This document shows positions 9,131 to 17,810 of a stretch of 53,191 nucleotides of DNA, piece after piece (position 1 is the stretch's first letter; each line of letters opens with the position of its first letter). The notes under the pieces were generated by a model. The model had not been told where the DNA came from and did no database searches. It saw only the letters and a list, made by a program, of their open reading frames with translations. This DNA is from an uncultured Gammaproteobacteria bacterium (GTDB lineage Bacteria > Pseudomonadota > Gammaproteobacteria > GCA-002705445 > GCA-002716945): positions 1-53,191 of the forward strand of contig CAJWPJ010000006.1 of the NCBI GenBank assembly GCA_913045115.1. The letters are read 5' to 3'. Made by a program: the position numbers and the translations under genes.

Positions 9131-9711
9131 GTTCAGTTTTAAACATTCTTGCTAAAAATCCCGAGGGAAGTGATTGCAAAACTAGGTTAAGTGGATTATT
9201 GACAAAAGATGAAAGAATTTTTTTATCAAAAGAGATGTTGAAAATAACATGCGGTGAGATGTCGAGTATAGATGTAGACAAATTTTTGTACTTGTATCCA
9301 AATACATCCGGAGACTTTGTAAAAAATCTATCTTCTGATTATGGCATAAAAACGCTTCGTCAACCTATTGGTCCTTTAAGTAAAAAAATATATACGGCCC
9401 TTGAGTCTAGGAAAAATAAATTTGAAAAACGCGTTGTGATTGGGTCAGATATTCCATCATTATCAAAAAGTGAAATTTATGATTGTCTAGATTATTTAGA
9501 TTATTGTGACCTAGTTCTCGGACCATCTAAAGATAATGGTTTCTATCTTGTGGGAGTAAAAAATCAATCCCATGAATGCTTCAAGAGTATGAATTTAAAT
9601 GAAATTCATGCGAATGATATAACTGATATCTGCCGAGCTAAAAAAATTAAATACAGATTTCTTAGAGTATTAAAAGATATTGATACTCCAGATGATTTGT
9701 TGAATTTATAA
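9127..9711 (+). CDS. TIGR04282 / DUF2064 nucleotidyltransferase-like protein
   Basis: A 194-residue GT-A-like protein of the DUF2064 (CofC-like) group. Visible family marks are LAKNPEGSDCKTRL at the N-terminus, GSDIPSLSKSEI in the middle, LGPSKDNGFYLVGV with the substrate-loop glycine, and a terminal DIDTPDDL. This fold transfers or binds nucleotide-activated groups; the exact reaction is not established. Members typically accompany arsS and the TIGR04283 glycosyltransferase, as here, overlapping the latter by four bases. The stop codon is followed after one base by the 3' end of the convergent WaaE-like gene. Confidence 0.83.
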   Translation: MSSVLNILAKNPEGSDCKTRLSGLLTKDERIFLSKEMLKITCGEMSSIDVDKFLYLYPNTSGDFVKNLSSDYGIKTLRQPIGPLSKKIYTALESRKNKFEKRVVIGSDIPSLSKSEIYDCLDYLDYCDLVLGPSKDNGFYLVGVKNQSHECFKSMNLNEIHANDITDICRAKKIKYRFLRVLKDIDTPDDLLNL

Positions 9712-9712
9712 A

Positions 9713-10456
9713 CTATTTTTTGTATAAATCGTTTAACTTGACGTATTTAAGATAAGTATTAAACATAGTTGAAAAAGCAACTCTGAAACCATTTTTTCCC
9801 TGAAATATGCCTCCACTGATGATTAATTTTTTGAACAAAGCCCAGAGCGCTCTTACAACAGGTCTGACGTTTGAAGGTTTTACCCCGTTTGAAAAAAGTT
9901 GTTTTGCACTCAGTGTGCTTCTATAATTCATTTTATCAATCCATTCTTCCATTGATTCATAGGTATTATGCATGATATGCGCATTGACCTTCATTGTGCG
10001 TTTACTTTGAACGGCCGCATGATCCAGTCTTGGATCATAGTTAACTTTTCTTCTATCGTAGAGTCTAGTTACATAATCAGGATAAAAACCAGCAGCCTTG
10101 ATCCATTCATCTCCGCAGTAGTTTTTCCTTCTAAATGCAAAACTATCATAACGGTCATCAAGATGATTCATGCCATTAACATGGTCAATTAAATCCTGTT
10201 CAAGACATTCATCTGCATCCAAGCTAAACACCCAATCATTAGATGCATACTTTGACGCCTCTTTCTTTTGTGGCCCATCGCCAAGGAATGACTGTATGTA
10301 TACTTTTGCGCCAGCTGACTCAGCAATTTCTCTTGTAGCGTCTGTGCTCTCTGAATCCAAGACGATTACTTCATTGGAAATAAGTTTTAAACTCTCCACA
10401 GCACGCAGAATATATTTCTCTGCATTTAGTGTGATTATAGTTCCGGATATCTTCAT
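9713..10456 (-). CDS. GT2 glycosyltransferase, WaaE/KdtX-like (LPS core)
   Basis: A 247-residue family 2 glycosyltransferase. SGTIITLNAEKYI and EVIVLDSESTDATREIAE form the nucleotide-binding half, and FSLDADECLE carries the DxD-type metal site. The GDGPQKKEASKYA segment and the following DHVNGMN region resemble WaaE/KdtX enzymes, which add glucose to the first heptose of the LPS inner core. It lies 7 bases after the GT4 gene at 10464 and near waaF and hldD, which supports an LPS-core role. The substrate is inferred from similarity to the WaaE group and from neighbours. Confidence 0.8.
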   Translation of the reverse strand: MKISGTIITLNAEKYILRAVESLKLISNEVIVLDSESTDATREIAESAGAKVYIQSFLGDGPQKKEASKYASNDWVFSLDADECLEQDLIDHVNGMNHLDDRYDSFAFRRKNYCGDEWIKAAGFYPDYVTRLYDRRKVNYDPRLDHAAVQSKRTMKVNAHIMHNTYESMEEWIDKMNYRSTLSAKQLFSNGVKPSNVRPVVRALWALFKKLIISGGIFQGKNGFRVAFSTMFNTYLKYVKLNDLYKK

Positions 10457-10463
10457 AATCTAT

Positions 10464-11549
10464 TTAGTAAGTGTTTATTAGTGTTTCAAACTTGTTGAAA
10501 TGACTGAGATAATCATAATGCGCATTTACAAACTTAAAACCGTTTTCAATGATTTTCTCTCTCAACTGTAAGTCCTCTATAATCATATCAATTTTTTCCT
10601 GAAGATCATTATAATTCTTTGTGTGAAATAAAAGCCCATTAGATTTGTGCGATATAATCTCGGGAACGCCTCCGGCATTACTTCCAACAACAGGTACCTT
10701 CATATACATAGCTTCAGCAACAATTAGACCAAATGTCTCTTCATACGTAGGCAGAATGATTAAGTCAAAAAAAGGCATATAACTCATTGGTGATTCTAAG
10801 AATCCTGTATATGAAATTAGACTCGATATATCATAATTATCTGAGATGCATCTGAGTTTATTTTTATATTTTTCATCCATACAATGGCCAATAATACATA
10901 ATTGGATCTTGTGTTTACTTTTTTTAATCGCCTCTAATGCTAAATGTTGTCCTTTTTGCTCTTCAATTCTTGAAAAAATACCTATTGTAAACAGAGATGG
11001 GTCCATCTTTTGTTTGTCAAAAAATTCTTTTTTATTAATTGATGGTTTTACCTTTGGTTCACAAATGCCGTAGCTAAGAATGTGTACTAATGAACTATTT
11101 AATGGTAAATATTTACAAGCTTCATAATAAAGTTTTTTGGTAATTACTAAATACAGGTCGACTTTACTATATATAAATTTATGATAAATTGATTTTTTAT
11201 GTCTTGTTAACTTCATTTGTCTATAAAATACTAATTTGATGTTCCTAGGTGTGAGAATTTTTAAAAGAACTCCTAATAAGATGTCTTTTGTCCAACTCAC
11301 ATGAATCCAGTCTATCTCGTTTTGCAGGATGAATTTTCTTAACGTAACGAAATTACGAATATTTTTTAGTAGACCATATCCTTCACATTCAATTTTTTCA
11401 TCAATATTTTTAGAAATATATGAATTTTTTACACATGCTACATGAAAGCCCTTTTGTTTCTCATAATGTTTAATAAATTTAAGAAAATAAAGCTCTAATC
11501 CACCTTGATCGGGAGATGTGCATATTGCTAACAATCTATTCATAATCAT
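10464..11549 (-). CDS. GT4 family glycosyltransferase (LPS core/surface glycan)
   Basis: A 361-residue GT-B enzyme. The N-terminal domain begins MNRLLAICTSPDQGGLELY, with the acceptor-side glycine loop. The C-terminal Glyco_trans_1 domain shows FTIGIFSRIEEQKGQ, then LPTYEETFGLIVAEAM, the E-x7-E nucleotide-sugar motif, and GSNAGGVPEII. Two in-frame ATGs (11549 and 11543) could start it; the second gives the more typical N-terminus. The donor and acceptor cannot be read from sequence. It probably forms an operon with the WaaE-like gene downstream and diverges from the GT9 gene at 11636. Confidence 0.85.
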   Translation of the reverse strand: MIMNRLLAICTSPDQGGLELYFLKFIKHYEKQKGFHVACVKNSYISKNIDEKIECEGYGLLKNIRNFVTLRKFILQNEIDWIHVSWTKDILLGVLLKILTPRNIKLVFYRQMKLTRHKKSIYHKFIYSKVDLYLVITKKLYYEACKYLPLNSSLVHILSYGICEPKVKPSINKKEFFDKQKMDPSLFTIGIFSRIEEQKGQHLALEAIKKSKHKIQLCIIGHCMDEKYKNKLRCISDNYDISSLISYTGFLESPMSYMPFFDLIILPTYEETFGLIVAEAMYMKVPVVGSNAGGVPEIISHKSNGLLFHTKNYNDLQEKIDMIIEDLQLREKIIENGFKFVNAHYDYLSHFNKFETLINTY

Positions 11550-11610
11550 ATATTTTTTGGTTATTATAGTCTTATTGTTAATTTTTGAACAAAGAATAAT
11601 TTATAAATTG

Positions 11611-11622
11611 CAAGAATTCTTG
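11611..11622. promoter_or_regulatory. 12-bp perfect palindrome upstream of GT9 gene
   Basis: The sequence CAAGAATTCTTG is perfectly self-complementary and ends 13 bases before the ATG of the GT9 gene at 11636, in the gap shared with the divergent GT4 gene. It could be an operator, or a chance palindrome in AT-rich DNA. Confidence 0.25.
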
Positions 11623-11635
11623 GTGTATCAAAATT

Positions 11636-12586
11636 ATGAAAAAACTTCTAGCGGTTAGAAATGATAAATTAGGCGATCTGATACTTACTTTGCCAGCTCT
11701 GAAAATTATCAAATCTTCTGTGCCTGATATAGAAATAGACTTGCTTGTTAACGACAAATATTCTGATATCCAATTAATTACCGATTACATAGATAACGTC
11801 ATTTGTCTAAATGATAATCTAATTGAAGATATAGCTTCGAGAAATTATGACTACTCAATCAGTTTCTTTTCTACATTTAATACTGGTTATAAGCTGTGGA
11901 GATCAAATATTAAAAAAAGGTATGCACCCGCTACAAAACTAGCACAAGTTTTTTACAATAAAAAAATTAAACAAAATAGATCAACGTCACTTAAGCCTGA
12001 GTATGAATATAATAATGATTTAGCAAAATATTTTTTAAAAGATAACTATTACCGATTAAAGTCCCCTGACAACTCATATATTTCATTAAAGAAAACTGAT
12101 GATGCTTCTGCTAGAACAAAGAAACTTATTTTTATTCATCCTTTTACTGGAGGTTCATCCAAGACGCTTTCTTGTGATGACTTTATTAGTTTATGCATAG
12201 AGCTTAATAAATTAAATAACTGTAGTTTTATTCTACATTGTGATTCTAGCGACTATCAAAAATGTTTAGAACTAGAGAAAAACGCTAGTAACCTAGATAT
12301 AAAGACCATATCACCAACAGGAAATTTACCTAAGATGTTCGAGAATATAAATCAATGTGATCTATTCATAGCTGGGTCTACTGGCCCGCTTCATGTTGCA
12401 GCTTCGCTTAATAAAAAAACTGTTGGATTCTATCCAACAAAAACTTCTTCTACACTACTCAGATGGGATACAATAAATAATGGTGAGAATAAACTATCTT
12501 TTAGTGATGTTGGTAATGATGATAGATATATTAAAATAGACTTATCTAAAACAGCTAGATTGATAAATGAAAATTTACTGAATTAA
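11636..12586 (+). CDS. GT9 family heptosyltransferase-like protein
   Basis: A 316-residue ADP-heptose:LPS heptosyltransferase-family (GT9) protein. The N-terminus LLAVRNDKLGDLILTLPAL is the family's acceptor-side motif and FIHPFTGGSSKTL the sugar-nucleotide site. LFIAGSTGPLHVAASLNKKTVGFYP is the strongly conserved C-terminal loop. KRYAPATKLAQVF resembles the subgroup related to WaaC/WaaQ. Together with waaF and hldD on the opposite strand it likely adds a heptose to the LPS inner core; which position is unclear. Its 3' end overlaps convergent waaF by 12 bases. Confidence 0.82.
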   Translation: MKKLLAVRNDKLGDLILTLPALKIIKSSVPDIEIDLLVNDKYSDIQLITDYIDNVICLNDNLIEDIASRNYDYSISFFSTFNTGYKLWRSNIKKRYAPATKLAQVFYNKKIKQNRSTSLKPEYEYNNDLAKYFLKDNYYRLKSPDNSYISLKKTDDASARTKKLIFIHPFTGGSSKTLSCDDFISLCIELNKLNNCSFILHCDSSDYQKCLELEKNASNLDIKTISPTGNLPKMFENINQCDLFIAGSTGPLHVAASLNKKTVGFYPTKTSSTLLRWDTINNGENKLSFSDVGNDDRYIKIDLSKTARLINENLLN

Positions 12587-13564
12587 TCGGGTCACAGACT
12601 GGCAAACAGAATCAACTGATATGTTATTGAGGCAATTCAGGTGCTCCAACGGACACACTCTTTTGAAGCAAGGGCTACAACTTAAATTTTGATAGATTAT
12701 AGCTCTTCTATCATTTGCGGTGAGAGGTGGAGTATATTCAGGTGACGATGATCCATAAATTCCCACTATAGGTTTGTCAAGTGCTGCTGCAACATGCATT
12801 AACCCCGAATCATTTGAGACGACACAAATTGATTGACTTAAAATAACCGTAGCCTCTTCAAGTGTCGTTTTTCCAATCAAATTAATATAGTTATCATTTT
12901 TCATTTTATCAGCTAATGATGTTGAGAATGCATGTACTCCAACAAAAACTACTTGGTAAGTCCTTTGTAAAATGTTTGCCAAATCAATCCATTTTTCTGT
13001 TGGCCATTTTTTTGCAGGTCCAAACTCTGCGTCAGGACAAAAAACGATATAACTTTTTTTTATCTCAAATTTATTTAGCACTTCCATATTACTGTCTTTT
13101 AAGGTTATATATGGTTCATACTCTGATATGTACTTAGCACCTATAAGATTTAAATATCTATTTGCCATACCTTCCTTTCGATCTATTTTACTGATTACAT
13201 TGTTTACAAGGCCATATCGAAATTCGCCCAAATAGCTTACTCTGTGTTTAATTTTTGCAACAAATGGGATTATTGAGGATTTCAGACTATTAGACAGAAT
13301 ATAACAATGGGAGTAATTGTTTTTCCTAAGTTTATATCCTAGGTTAATTCTATAGATTAAAGACAGTTTTCCGTGCCTAGTATCAGAAGTAATTACATTT
13401 GATACATTAGGAAAATATTTAGCAATATCAACTAGATTTTTATTAACTAACAAATCAATTTCTGAATCTTTATGTGCTTTCTTTAAAACGTTAATGAGAG
13501 AAATACTTATTACTAAGTCACCTAGCCATGCAGGAGCTACTATGAGAATTCTTGTGTTATTCAT
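12575..13564 (-). CDS. waaF: LPS heptosyltransferase II
   Basis: Adds the second L-glycero-D-manno-heptose to the LPS inner core at the cytoplasmic face of the inner membrane. The family marks are complete: ILIVAPAWLGDLVIS at the N-terminus, FCPDAEFGPAKKWP in the centre, VVSNDSGLMHVAAALDKPIV for the donor site, and the cysteine-rich CSPCFKRVCPLEHLNC tail that is typical of WaaF. Its 329 residues fit the family (about 350). It sits two bases from hldD, which makes its donor sugar, in the same direction. Confident assignment. Confidence 0.92.
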   Translation of the reverse strand: MNNTRILIVAPAWLGDLVISISLINVLKKAHKDSEIDLLVNKNLVDIAKYFPNVSNVITSDTRHGKLSLIYRINLGYKLRKNNYSHCYILSNSLKSSIIPFVAKIKHRVSYLGEFRYGLVNNVISKIDRKEGMANRYLNLIGAKYISEYEPYITLKDSNMEVLNKFEIKKSYIVFCPDAEFGPAKKWPTEKWIDLANILQRTYQVVFVGVHAFSTSLADKMKNDNYINLIGKTTLEEATVILSQSICVVSNDSGLMHVAAALDKPIVGIYGSSSPEYTPPLTANDRRAIIYQNLSCSPCFKRVCPLEHLNCLNNISVDSVCQSVTRLIQ

Positions 13565-13565
13565 T

Positions 13566-14507
13566 TTATTTTTCAGAGAGAAAAGATAGGTAAGAATTTA
13601 CACCGTCTTCCAATTCGGTTGAAGTACCTTTATACCCAGCTTTACGGAGATTTGTCAAATCAGCTTGCGTATAAGCTTGATATTGTTTCTCCAGTCCATC
13701 TGGGAAGTCAATATACTCTATGTGCCCGGATTTGAAATAATCTATCACACTATTTGCGACGTCGTTAAATGTTCTACTTTTGCCAGTCGCAACATTATAT
13801 ATACCTGAAATGAGGTTATTCATAAACCAAATCTTTATATCAACAGTATCCCTGACATATACAAAATCTCTTCGCTGTTCACCATCGCCATATCCATGAC
13901 TTCCTCGGAATAAATTTAGTTTTCCTTGTTTTTTTATCTGATTATAAAAATGAAATATTACACTACTCATGACACCTTTATGCTGTTCATATGGTCCGTA
14001 GACATTAAAATATCTGATTCCAACAATCTGGGATTTGATTTTTTCAAAGTTTTTTCTGACATAGTTATCAAAGAGAAGTTTTGATTCAGAATAATGATTA
14101 AGTGATGATTCATGGGCTTGATTTTCTATAAAAATATTACCATCACCGTACACTGATGCAGACGAGGCATAAACCATATTGATATTATTATTTGCGGCAT
14201 ACTCTAATAGCTGTTTGGAATAATTTAGGTTTACCTCCATTATGTAATCTCTATCAGGCTCAGTGGTTTTCGAACAAGCTCCTAAGTGAAAAATATAATC
14301 AATTTTATCTCTATACTTTTCATTTAATAAATCTGTGAGAAACGTATCGTGCCCGATGCAATCAATAATATTAATGTTTTCAATATTCTTAAATTTATCC
14401 GTATGTCTGTCTAGCTCTTCGACAACCAATACTTTTTTATTCAACTCGAGTAAAGATCGAACAAGATTTGTCCCTATAAAGCCTGCTCCACCAGTAACAA
14501 TAACCAT
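13566..14507 (-). CDS. hldD: ADP-L-glycero-D-manno-heptose 6-epimerase
   Basis: Converts ADP-D-glycero-heptose to the L-glycero form used by heptosyltransferases. VIVTGGAGFIGTNLV is the NAD(P)-binding glycine motif of extended short-chain dehydrogenases, and YSESK holds the catalytic Tyr-Lys. VRDTVDIKIWFM and NVATGKSRTFNDVA follow as in HldD. The track starts at 14537, but only the ATG at 14507 gives the usual N-terminus (MVIVTGG), 313 residues, close to E. coli HldD (310). It is the first gene of the hldD-waaF pair and diverges from purE. Confidence 0.94.
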   Translation of the reverse strand: MVIVTGGAGFIGTNLVRSLLELNKKVLVVEELDRHTDKFKNIENINIIDCIGHDTFLTDLLNEKYRDKIDYIFHLGACSKTTEPDRDYIMEVNLNYSKQLLEYAANNNINMVYASSASVYGDGNIFIENQAHESSLNHYSESKLLFDNYVRKNFEKIKSQIVGIRYFNVYGPYEQHKGVMSSVIFHFYNQIKKQGKLNLFRGSHGYGDGEQRRDFVYVRDTVDIKIWFMNNLISGIYNVATGKSRTFNDVANSVIDYFKSGHIEYIDFPDGLEKQYQAYTQADLTNLRKAGYKGTSTELEDGVNSYLSFLSEK

Positions 14508-14561
14508 ACAGTGAATGATACATGATTTTTGATTCAATTATAATATTACTAAATAAAACTA

Positions 14562-14591
14562 TTGTTATGTTATCGTCATAGCTGCTACAAT
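14562..14591 (+). promoter_or_regulatory. Candidate sigma-70 promoter for purEK
   Basis: TTGTTA (14562-14567) and TACAAT (14586-14591) are separated by 18 bases and lie just before purE. Transcription would begin near 14598, leaving a very short leader to the ATG at 14605. No PurR-type palindrome is visible. AT-rich background limits confidence. Confidence 0.4.
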
Positions 14592-14604
14592 TACTTTTTC
14601 TAAA

Positions 14605-15099
14605 ATGAAAAGATCACAAATACTTGTAGGTATAATTATGGGATCGCAATCCGATTGGCCGATCTTGAAACATGCCTCTGAAACACTTAGTAGTTTATCT
14701 ATCAAGCACGAGAAGCAAGTAGTATCTGCGCATAGAACTCCAGACCTTTTGTTTAATTATGCTGAAAAAGCTCATGAGCGTGGCATAGAAGTTATCATCG
14801 CAGGAGCGGGTGGCGCAGCGCACCTTCCTGGTATGACTGCAGCAAAAACACATATACCAGTAATCGGCGTCCCTGTGAAAACAAAAGCATTAGAAGGCAA
14901 AGATTCTCTTCTATCGATAGTTCAAATGCCCGCAGGTATACCCGTAGCAACTGTAGCAATTGGTAAAGCTGGTTCAGTGAATGCTGGTTTACTAGCAGCA
15001 TCTATTCTGAGTCTAAAATATCCACAAATAAACAAAAAACTTTTGGACTTTAGAAGAAAACAGACAAAACGCGTCTTGAAAACAACAAAACTTACCTGA
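14605..15099 (+). CDS. purE: N5-carboxyaminoimidazole ribonucleotide mutase (PurE)
   Basis: Moves the carboxyl of N5-CAIR to carbon 4 in purine synthesis. IMGSQSDWP near residue 12 and VVSAHRTPD are the class I PurE substrate motifs, followed by [12 protein letters not shown] and the C-terminal LAASILS helix. At 164 residues it is of family length. It shares one base with purK (TGATG), so the two are translated together and form the bacterial PurE/PurK route rather than class II PurE. Confidence 0.96.
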   Translation: MKRSQILVGIIMGSQSDWPILKHASETLSSLSIKHEKQVVSAHRTPDLLFNYAEKAHERGIEVIIAGAGGAAHLPGMTAAKTHIPVIGVPVKTKALEGKDSLLSIVQMPAGIPVATVAIGKAGSVNAGLLAASILSLKYPQINKKLLDFRRKQTKRVLKTTKLT

Positions 15100-16184
15100 T
15101 GAAAATAGCTATTTTTGGGGCAGGACAACTTGCGATGATGATGATTCAAGGAGATCATGCAAACCATCATGACTATGTAGTTATTGATCCTACTACTAAC
15201 CCACCAGCAAGCCGCTATGGAAAACACATACAAACTGAATATGATGATGAGGATACTCTAAAGAGGATTAGTGATGAATGTGATCTAGCGACTATTGATT
15301 TCGAAAATGTGCCTGTGGAAGCAATGAGAGAATTAGAAAAACATATTTGCGTTCATCCAAATTCAAATGCTCTAGAAATTTGTCAAGATAGACTCAATGA
15401 AAAAAAACTTTTCTCAGACTTAGGAATAAGAACAACAATGTTCGATAAAATTAATAGTTTAGATAGCTTGAATAATAGTATAGAAGATCATAAAAGCTAC
15501 ATTCTAAAGTCAAGAAGATTTGGTTATGACGGGAAAAATCAATATAGAATAAATCCCGGCGATAGAATCAAGACTAATTTAATTTCACAGGAGTGTATTC
15601 TTGAAGAATTAGTTGATTTTGAATCAGAGGTGTCTTTAATTTGTGTAAGATCAATCAAAGATGAAGTTTTGTTTTATCCTCTTGTGGAGAATAAACATAA
15701 TGATGGAATTTTGAGTATAAGCGTTTGTCCAAGTAATTATAATGATTTACAAAGTGAGGCAGAAAAAATAGGCAATAAACTACTTGTGTCCATGAATTAT
15801 GTAGGAGTACTAGTCATAGAATTTTTTGTGACGAGCGATAGAAAATTAATTGCAAATGAAATGGCTCCTAGAGTACATAACTCGGGTCATTGGACAATAG
15901 AGGGTGCAAATATAAGTCAGTTTCAAGCACACATCAATGCTATATCTGGTGGAATAGAAAAAAATCAAATTATCAGTTATAAGCCGTCAGCTATGTTTAA
16001 TATCTTGTCAGAGTTTGTGACTGAAGATAAGCTGTGTTTGCTTAAAGAAAAATATAATGTTCATGTTCATGATTACCACAAAAGCGAAAGGATGGGTCGA
16101 AAGCTAGGTCACATAACTTATACATGTGACAAGGATGGCCAGCTGTCTGAGGATATAAGTGCTATAAAAAAAATTCTTCAGTGA
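15099..16184 (+). CDS. purK: N5-carboxyaminoimidazole ribonucleotide synthase (PurK)
   Basis: ATP-grasp enzyme that makes N5-CAIR from AIR, bicarbonate and ATP. The N-terminus IAIFGAGQLAMMM is the PurK Rossmann start; KSRRFGYDGKNQY is the ATP-grasp loop; ECILEELVDFESEVSLI and the NEMAPRVHNSGHWT segment carry the metal and substrate residues. At 361 residues it is complete. Coupled to purE by a one-base overlap. Its last seven bases overlap the 3' end of the convergent cupin gene, which leaves no room for an intergenic terminator. Confidence 0.95.
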   Translation: MKIAIFGAGQLAMMMIQGDHANHHDYVVIDPTTNPPASRYGKHIQTEYDDEDTLKRISDECDLATIDFENVPVEAMRELEKHICVHPNSNALEICQDRLNEKKLFSDLGIRTTMFDKINSLDSLNNSIEDHKSYILKSRRFGYDGKNQYRINPGDRIKTNLISQECILEELVDFESEVSLICVRSIKDEVLFYPLVENKHNDGILSISVCPSNYNDLQSEAEKIGNKLLVSMNYVGVLVIEFFVTSDRKLIANEMAPRVHNSGHWTIEGANISQFQAHINAISGGIEKNQIISYKPSAMFNILSEFVTEDKLCLLKEKYNVHVHDYHKSERMGRKLGHITYTCDKDGQLSEDISAIKKILQ

Positions 16185-16507
16185 CTTCTTTTACCGTCAA
16201 ATACGCAAACAAAGTAACATCCCTTATTACCAGCGTGAACTCTATGGAAATCTCCATCTTTGATTAATACCGTGTCGCCCTCTGCCACATCAAATTTTCT
16301 TTCATTAATTTCCATTTGTCCGCTACCTTTTACAAAGAAATATATCTCTTCTTGGCCTGGGTGTTTATGACCTGAGGTGCTTTTATTTGGATGAAGATCT
16401 GTACTGCTAAGAACAAGGTTTTTTAGTTCAGAATTATCACATACTTTATAGCGATCGTCCTCTTTTGCTATGATGCCTCCAATGTCATTAATATTATATT
16501 TATTCAT
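16178..16507 (-). CDS. Small cupin-domain protein
   Basis: A 109-residue single-domain cupin. Motif 1 reads GHKHPGQEEIYFFVKGSG, giving the two histidines and glutamate that usually hold a metal, and motif 2 reads GDFHRVHAGNKG. The function cannot be told: small cupins range from isomerases to dioxygenases to sensors. It lies 61 bases downstream of panD in the same direction and overlaps purK at the 3' end. No signal peptide. Confidence 0.8.
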   Translation of the reverse strand: MNKYNINDIGGIIAKEDDRYKVCDNSELKNLVLSSTDLHPNKSTSGHKHPGQEEIYFFVKGSGQMEINERKFDVAEGDTVLIKDGDFHRVHAGNKGCYFVCVFDGKRSH

Positions 16508-16568
16508 AATTACTTCCTAAATTATTATCATATCAAAAATTAGTATTGTAAATATAAACAAGCATGAA

Positions 16569-16946
16569 TCATGCCAACTTAACTTTAATGTCACCCCTAT
16601 CAACTATCTCGTTTTTATCATTTAAATATAATACTCTAGGCTTATGATTCTCATACTCGTCAACCGAAAGGTCAACATATGAGCAGATAATTACCTCATC
16701 CTTCGGATTAATTTTATGACAACAAGCGCCATTCGCACATATTTCTCCCGAATCTGCGGGGCCTGGGATAGCATAAGTCGATAACCTCTCTCCATTAGTA
16801 ACGTTGTAAATATCAATTTTCTCAAATGGTAATATTTTAGCTGCATTTAGAATTGAAATATCTATGAGACAAGAGCCTTCATAATCAATATTTGTGCTAG
16901 TAATAGTAGCTTTGTGCAGTTTAGAGTGTAGAAATCGTCTTTTCAT
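16569..16946 (-). CDS. panD: Aspartate 1-decarboxylase
   Basis: Makes beta-alanine for pantothenate. The self-cleavage site that forms the pyruvoyl cofactor is seen as YEGSC, with cleavage expected between Gly24 and Ser25 of the precursor. MKRRFLHSKLHKATIT and the ICANGACCHKINPKDEVII region fit the PanD double-psi barrel. Full length at 125 residues. It follows panB and panC in the same direction after a 36-base gap, so the window encodes the whole branch to pantothenate apart from panE/ilvC-type reduction. Confidence 0.95.
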   Translation of the reverse strand: MKRRFLHSKLHKATITSTNIDYEGSCLIDISILNAAKILPFEKIDIYNVTNGERLSTYAIPGPADSGEICANGACCHKINPKDEVIICSYVDLSVDEYENHKPRVLYLNDKNEIVDRGDIKVKLA

Positions 16947-16982
16947 AGTGCGTATAATACTATTTTTGATGAGTTAATTTAA

Positions 16983-17810
16983 CTATATTTGTATATTATC
17001 TATGAGGCGAATATTCCCAGCAGTATAGGCAATAAATAAAGAAGAGTTATTAAGTTGTCCATTTGCAAGCTCTAGAGTTTCATTTTCCCTGTGTTCAAGA
17101 TATTCGACATCAATATCATATCTCTCTATTTCTATCAAAGCATCTTTTTTAATATCTGCAAATTCATTTCCATCAATCATTTGATGACGCATATTTAAAA
17201 GTACATCGTAAATAATCTTTATCTTTTCAAGTGATTCATTATTTAGCCTTTTTAATCGTGAGCTTAGTGCAATATTATTACTTCTTACAGTGTCAACCTC
17301 AATAATTTCCAAATTTGAAAAATATGTTTTTGCGATATATTTTATTAATAATAATTGCTGATAGTCTTTCTTCCCAAAACATGCAAAGTGTGGCTTTATT
17401 GTCTCAAATAGATGTTTGACTATCTTATAAACACCTAAAAAATGATCTTCACGTGTTTGCCCGCACAGATAACGCGTGAATTTTGGCAAATCAATACTTT
17501 TCTCTATTTCAATCTCATGTGAGATATCTCCATCAGGAACATATACGATATTTATATGATTTTCTTTACATACATCAAGATCATCATCTAGCGCTCTTGG
17601 ATAATAATCATAGTCATCACTATTGTTAAACTGTAGTGGGTTAACATATATGGAGGATATTTTGATTGTATCGTCAGGAGCAGAAGCAAATAATTCTTGA
17701 TGGCCTTTATGAAGATTTCCCATTGTGGGTATGAGACTAATCTTGTTCCCCTCTGACCTATGCTTTTCAATAATTTTTGAAAGGCTCTCCTTGTTATCAA
17801 CAATCAGCAT
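16983..17810 (-). CDS. panC: Pantothenate synthetase
   Basis: Condenses pantoate with beta-alanine using ATP. IPTMGNLHKGHQEL is the nucleotide-binding HxGH signature, FGKKDYQQLLLIK the KMSKS-like loop, and NNIALSSRLKRLN replaces the usual DGLALSSRN segment with a slightly altered start. At 275 residues it is close to the family length. The ATG shares one base with the panB stop, indicating translational coupling. Confidence 0.95.
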   Translation of the reverse strand: MLIVDNKESLSKIIEKHRSEGNKISLIPTMGNLHKGHQELFASAPDDTIKISSIYVNPLQFNNSDDYDYYPRALDDDLDVCKENHINIVYVPDGDISHEIEIEKSIDLPKFTRYLCGQTREDHFLGVYKIVKHLFETIKPHFACFGKKDYQQLLLIKYIAKTYFSNLEIIEVDTVRSNNIALSSRLKRLNNESLEKIKIIYDVLLNMRHQMIDGNEFADIKKDALIEIERYDIDVEYLEHRENETLELANGQLNNSSLFIAYTAGNIRLIDNIQI

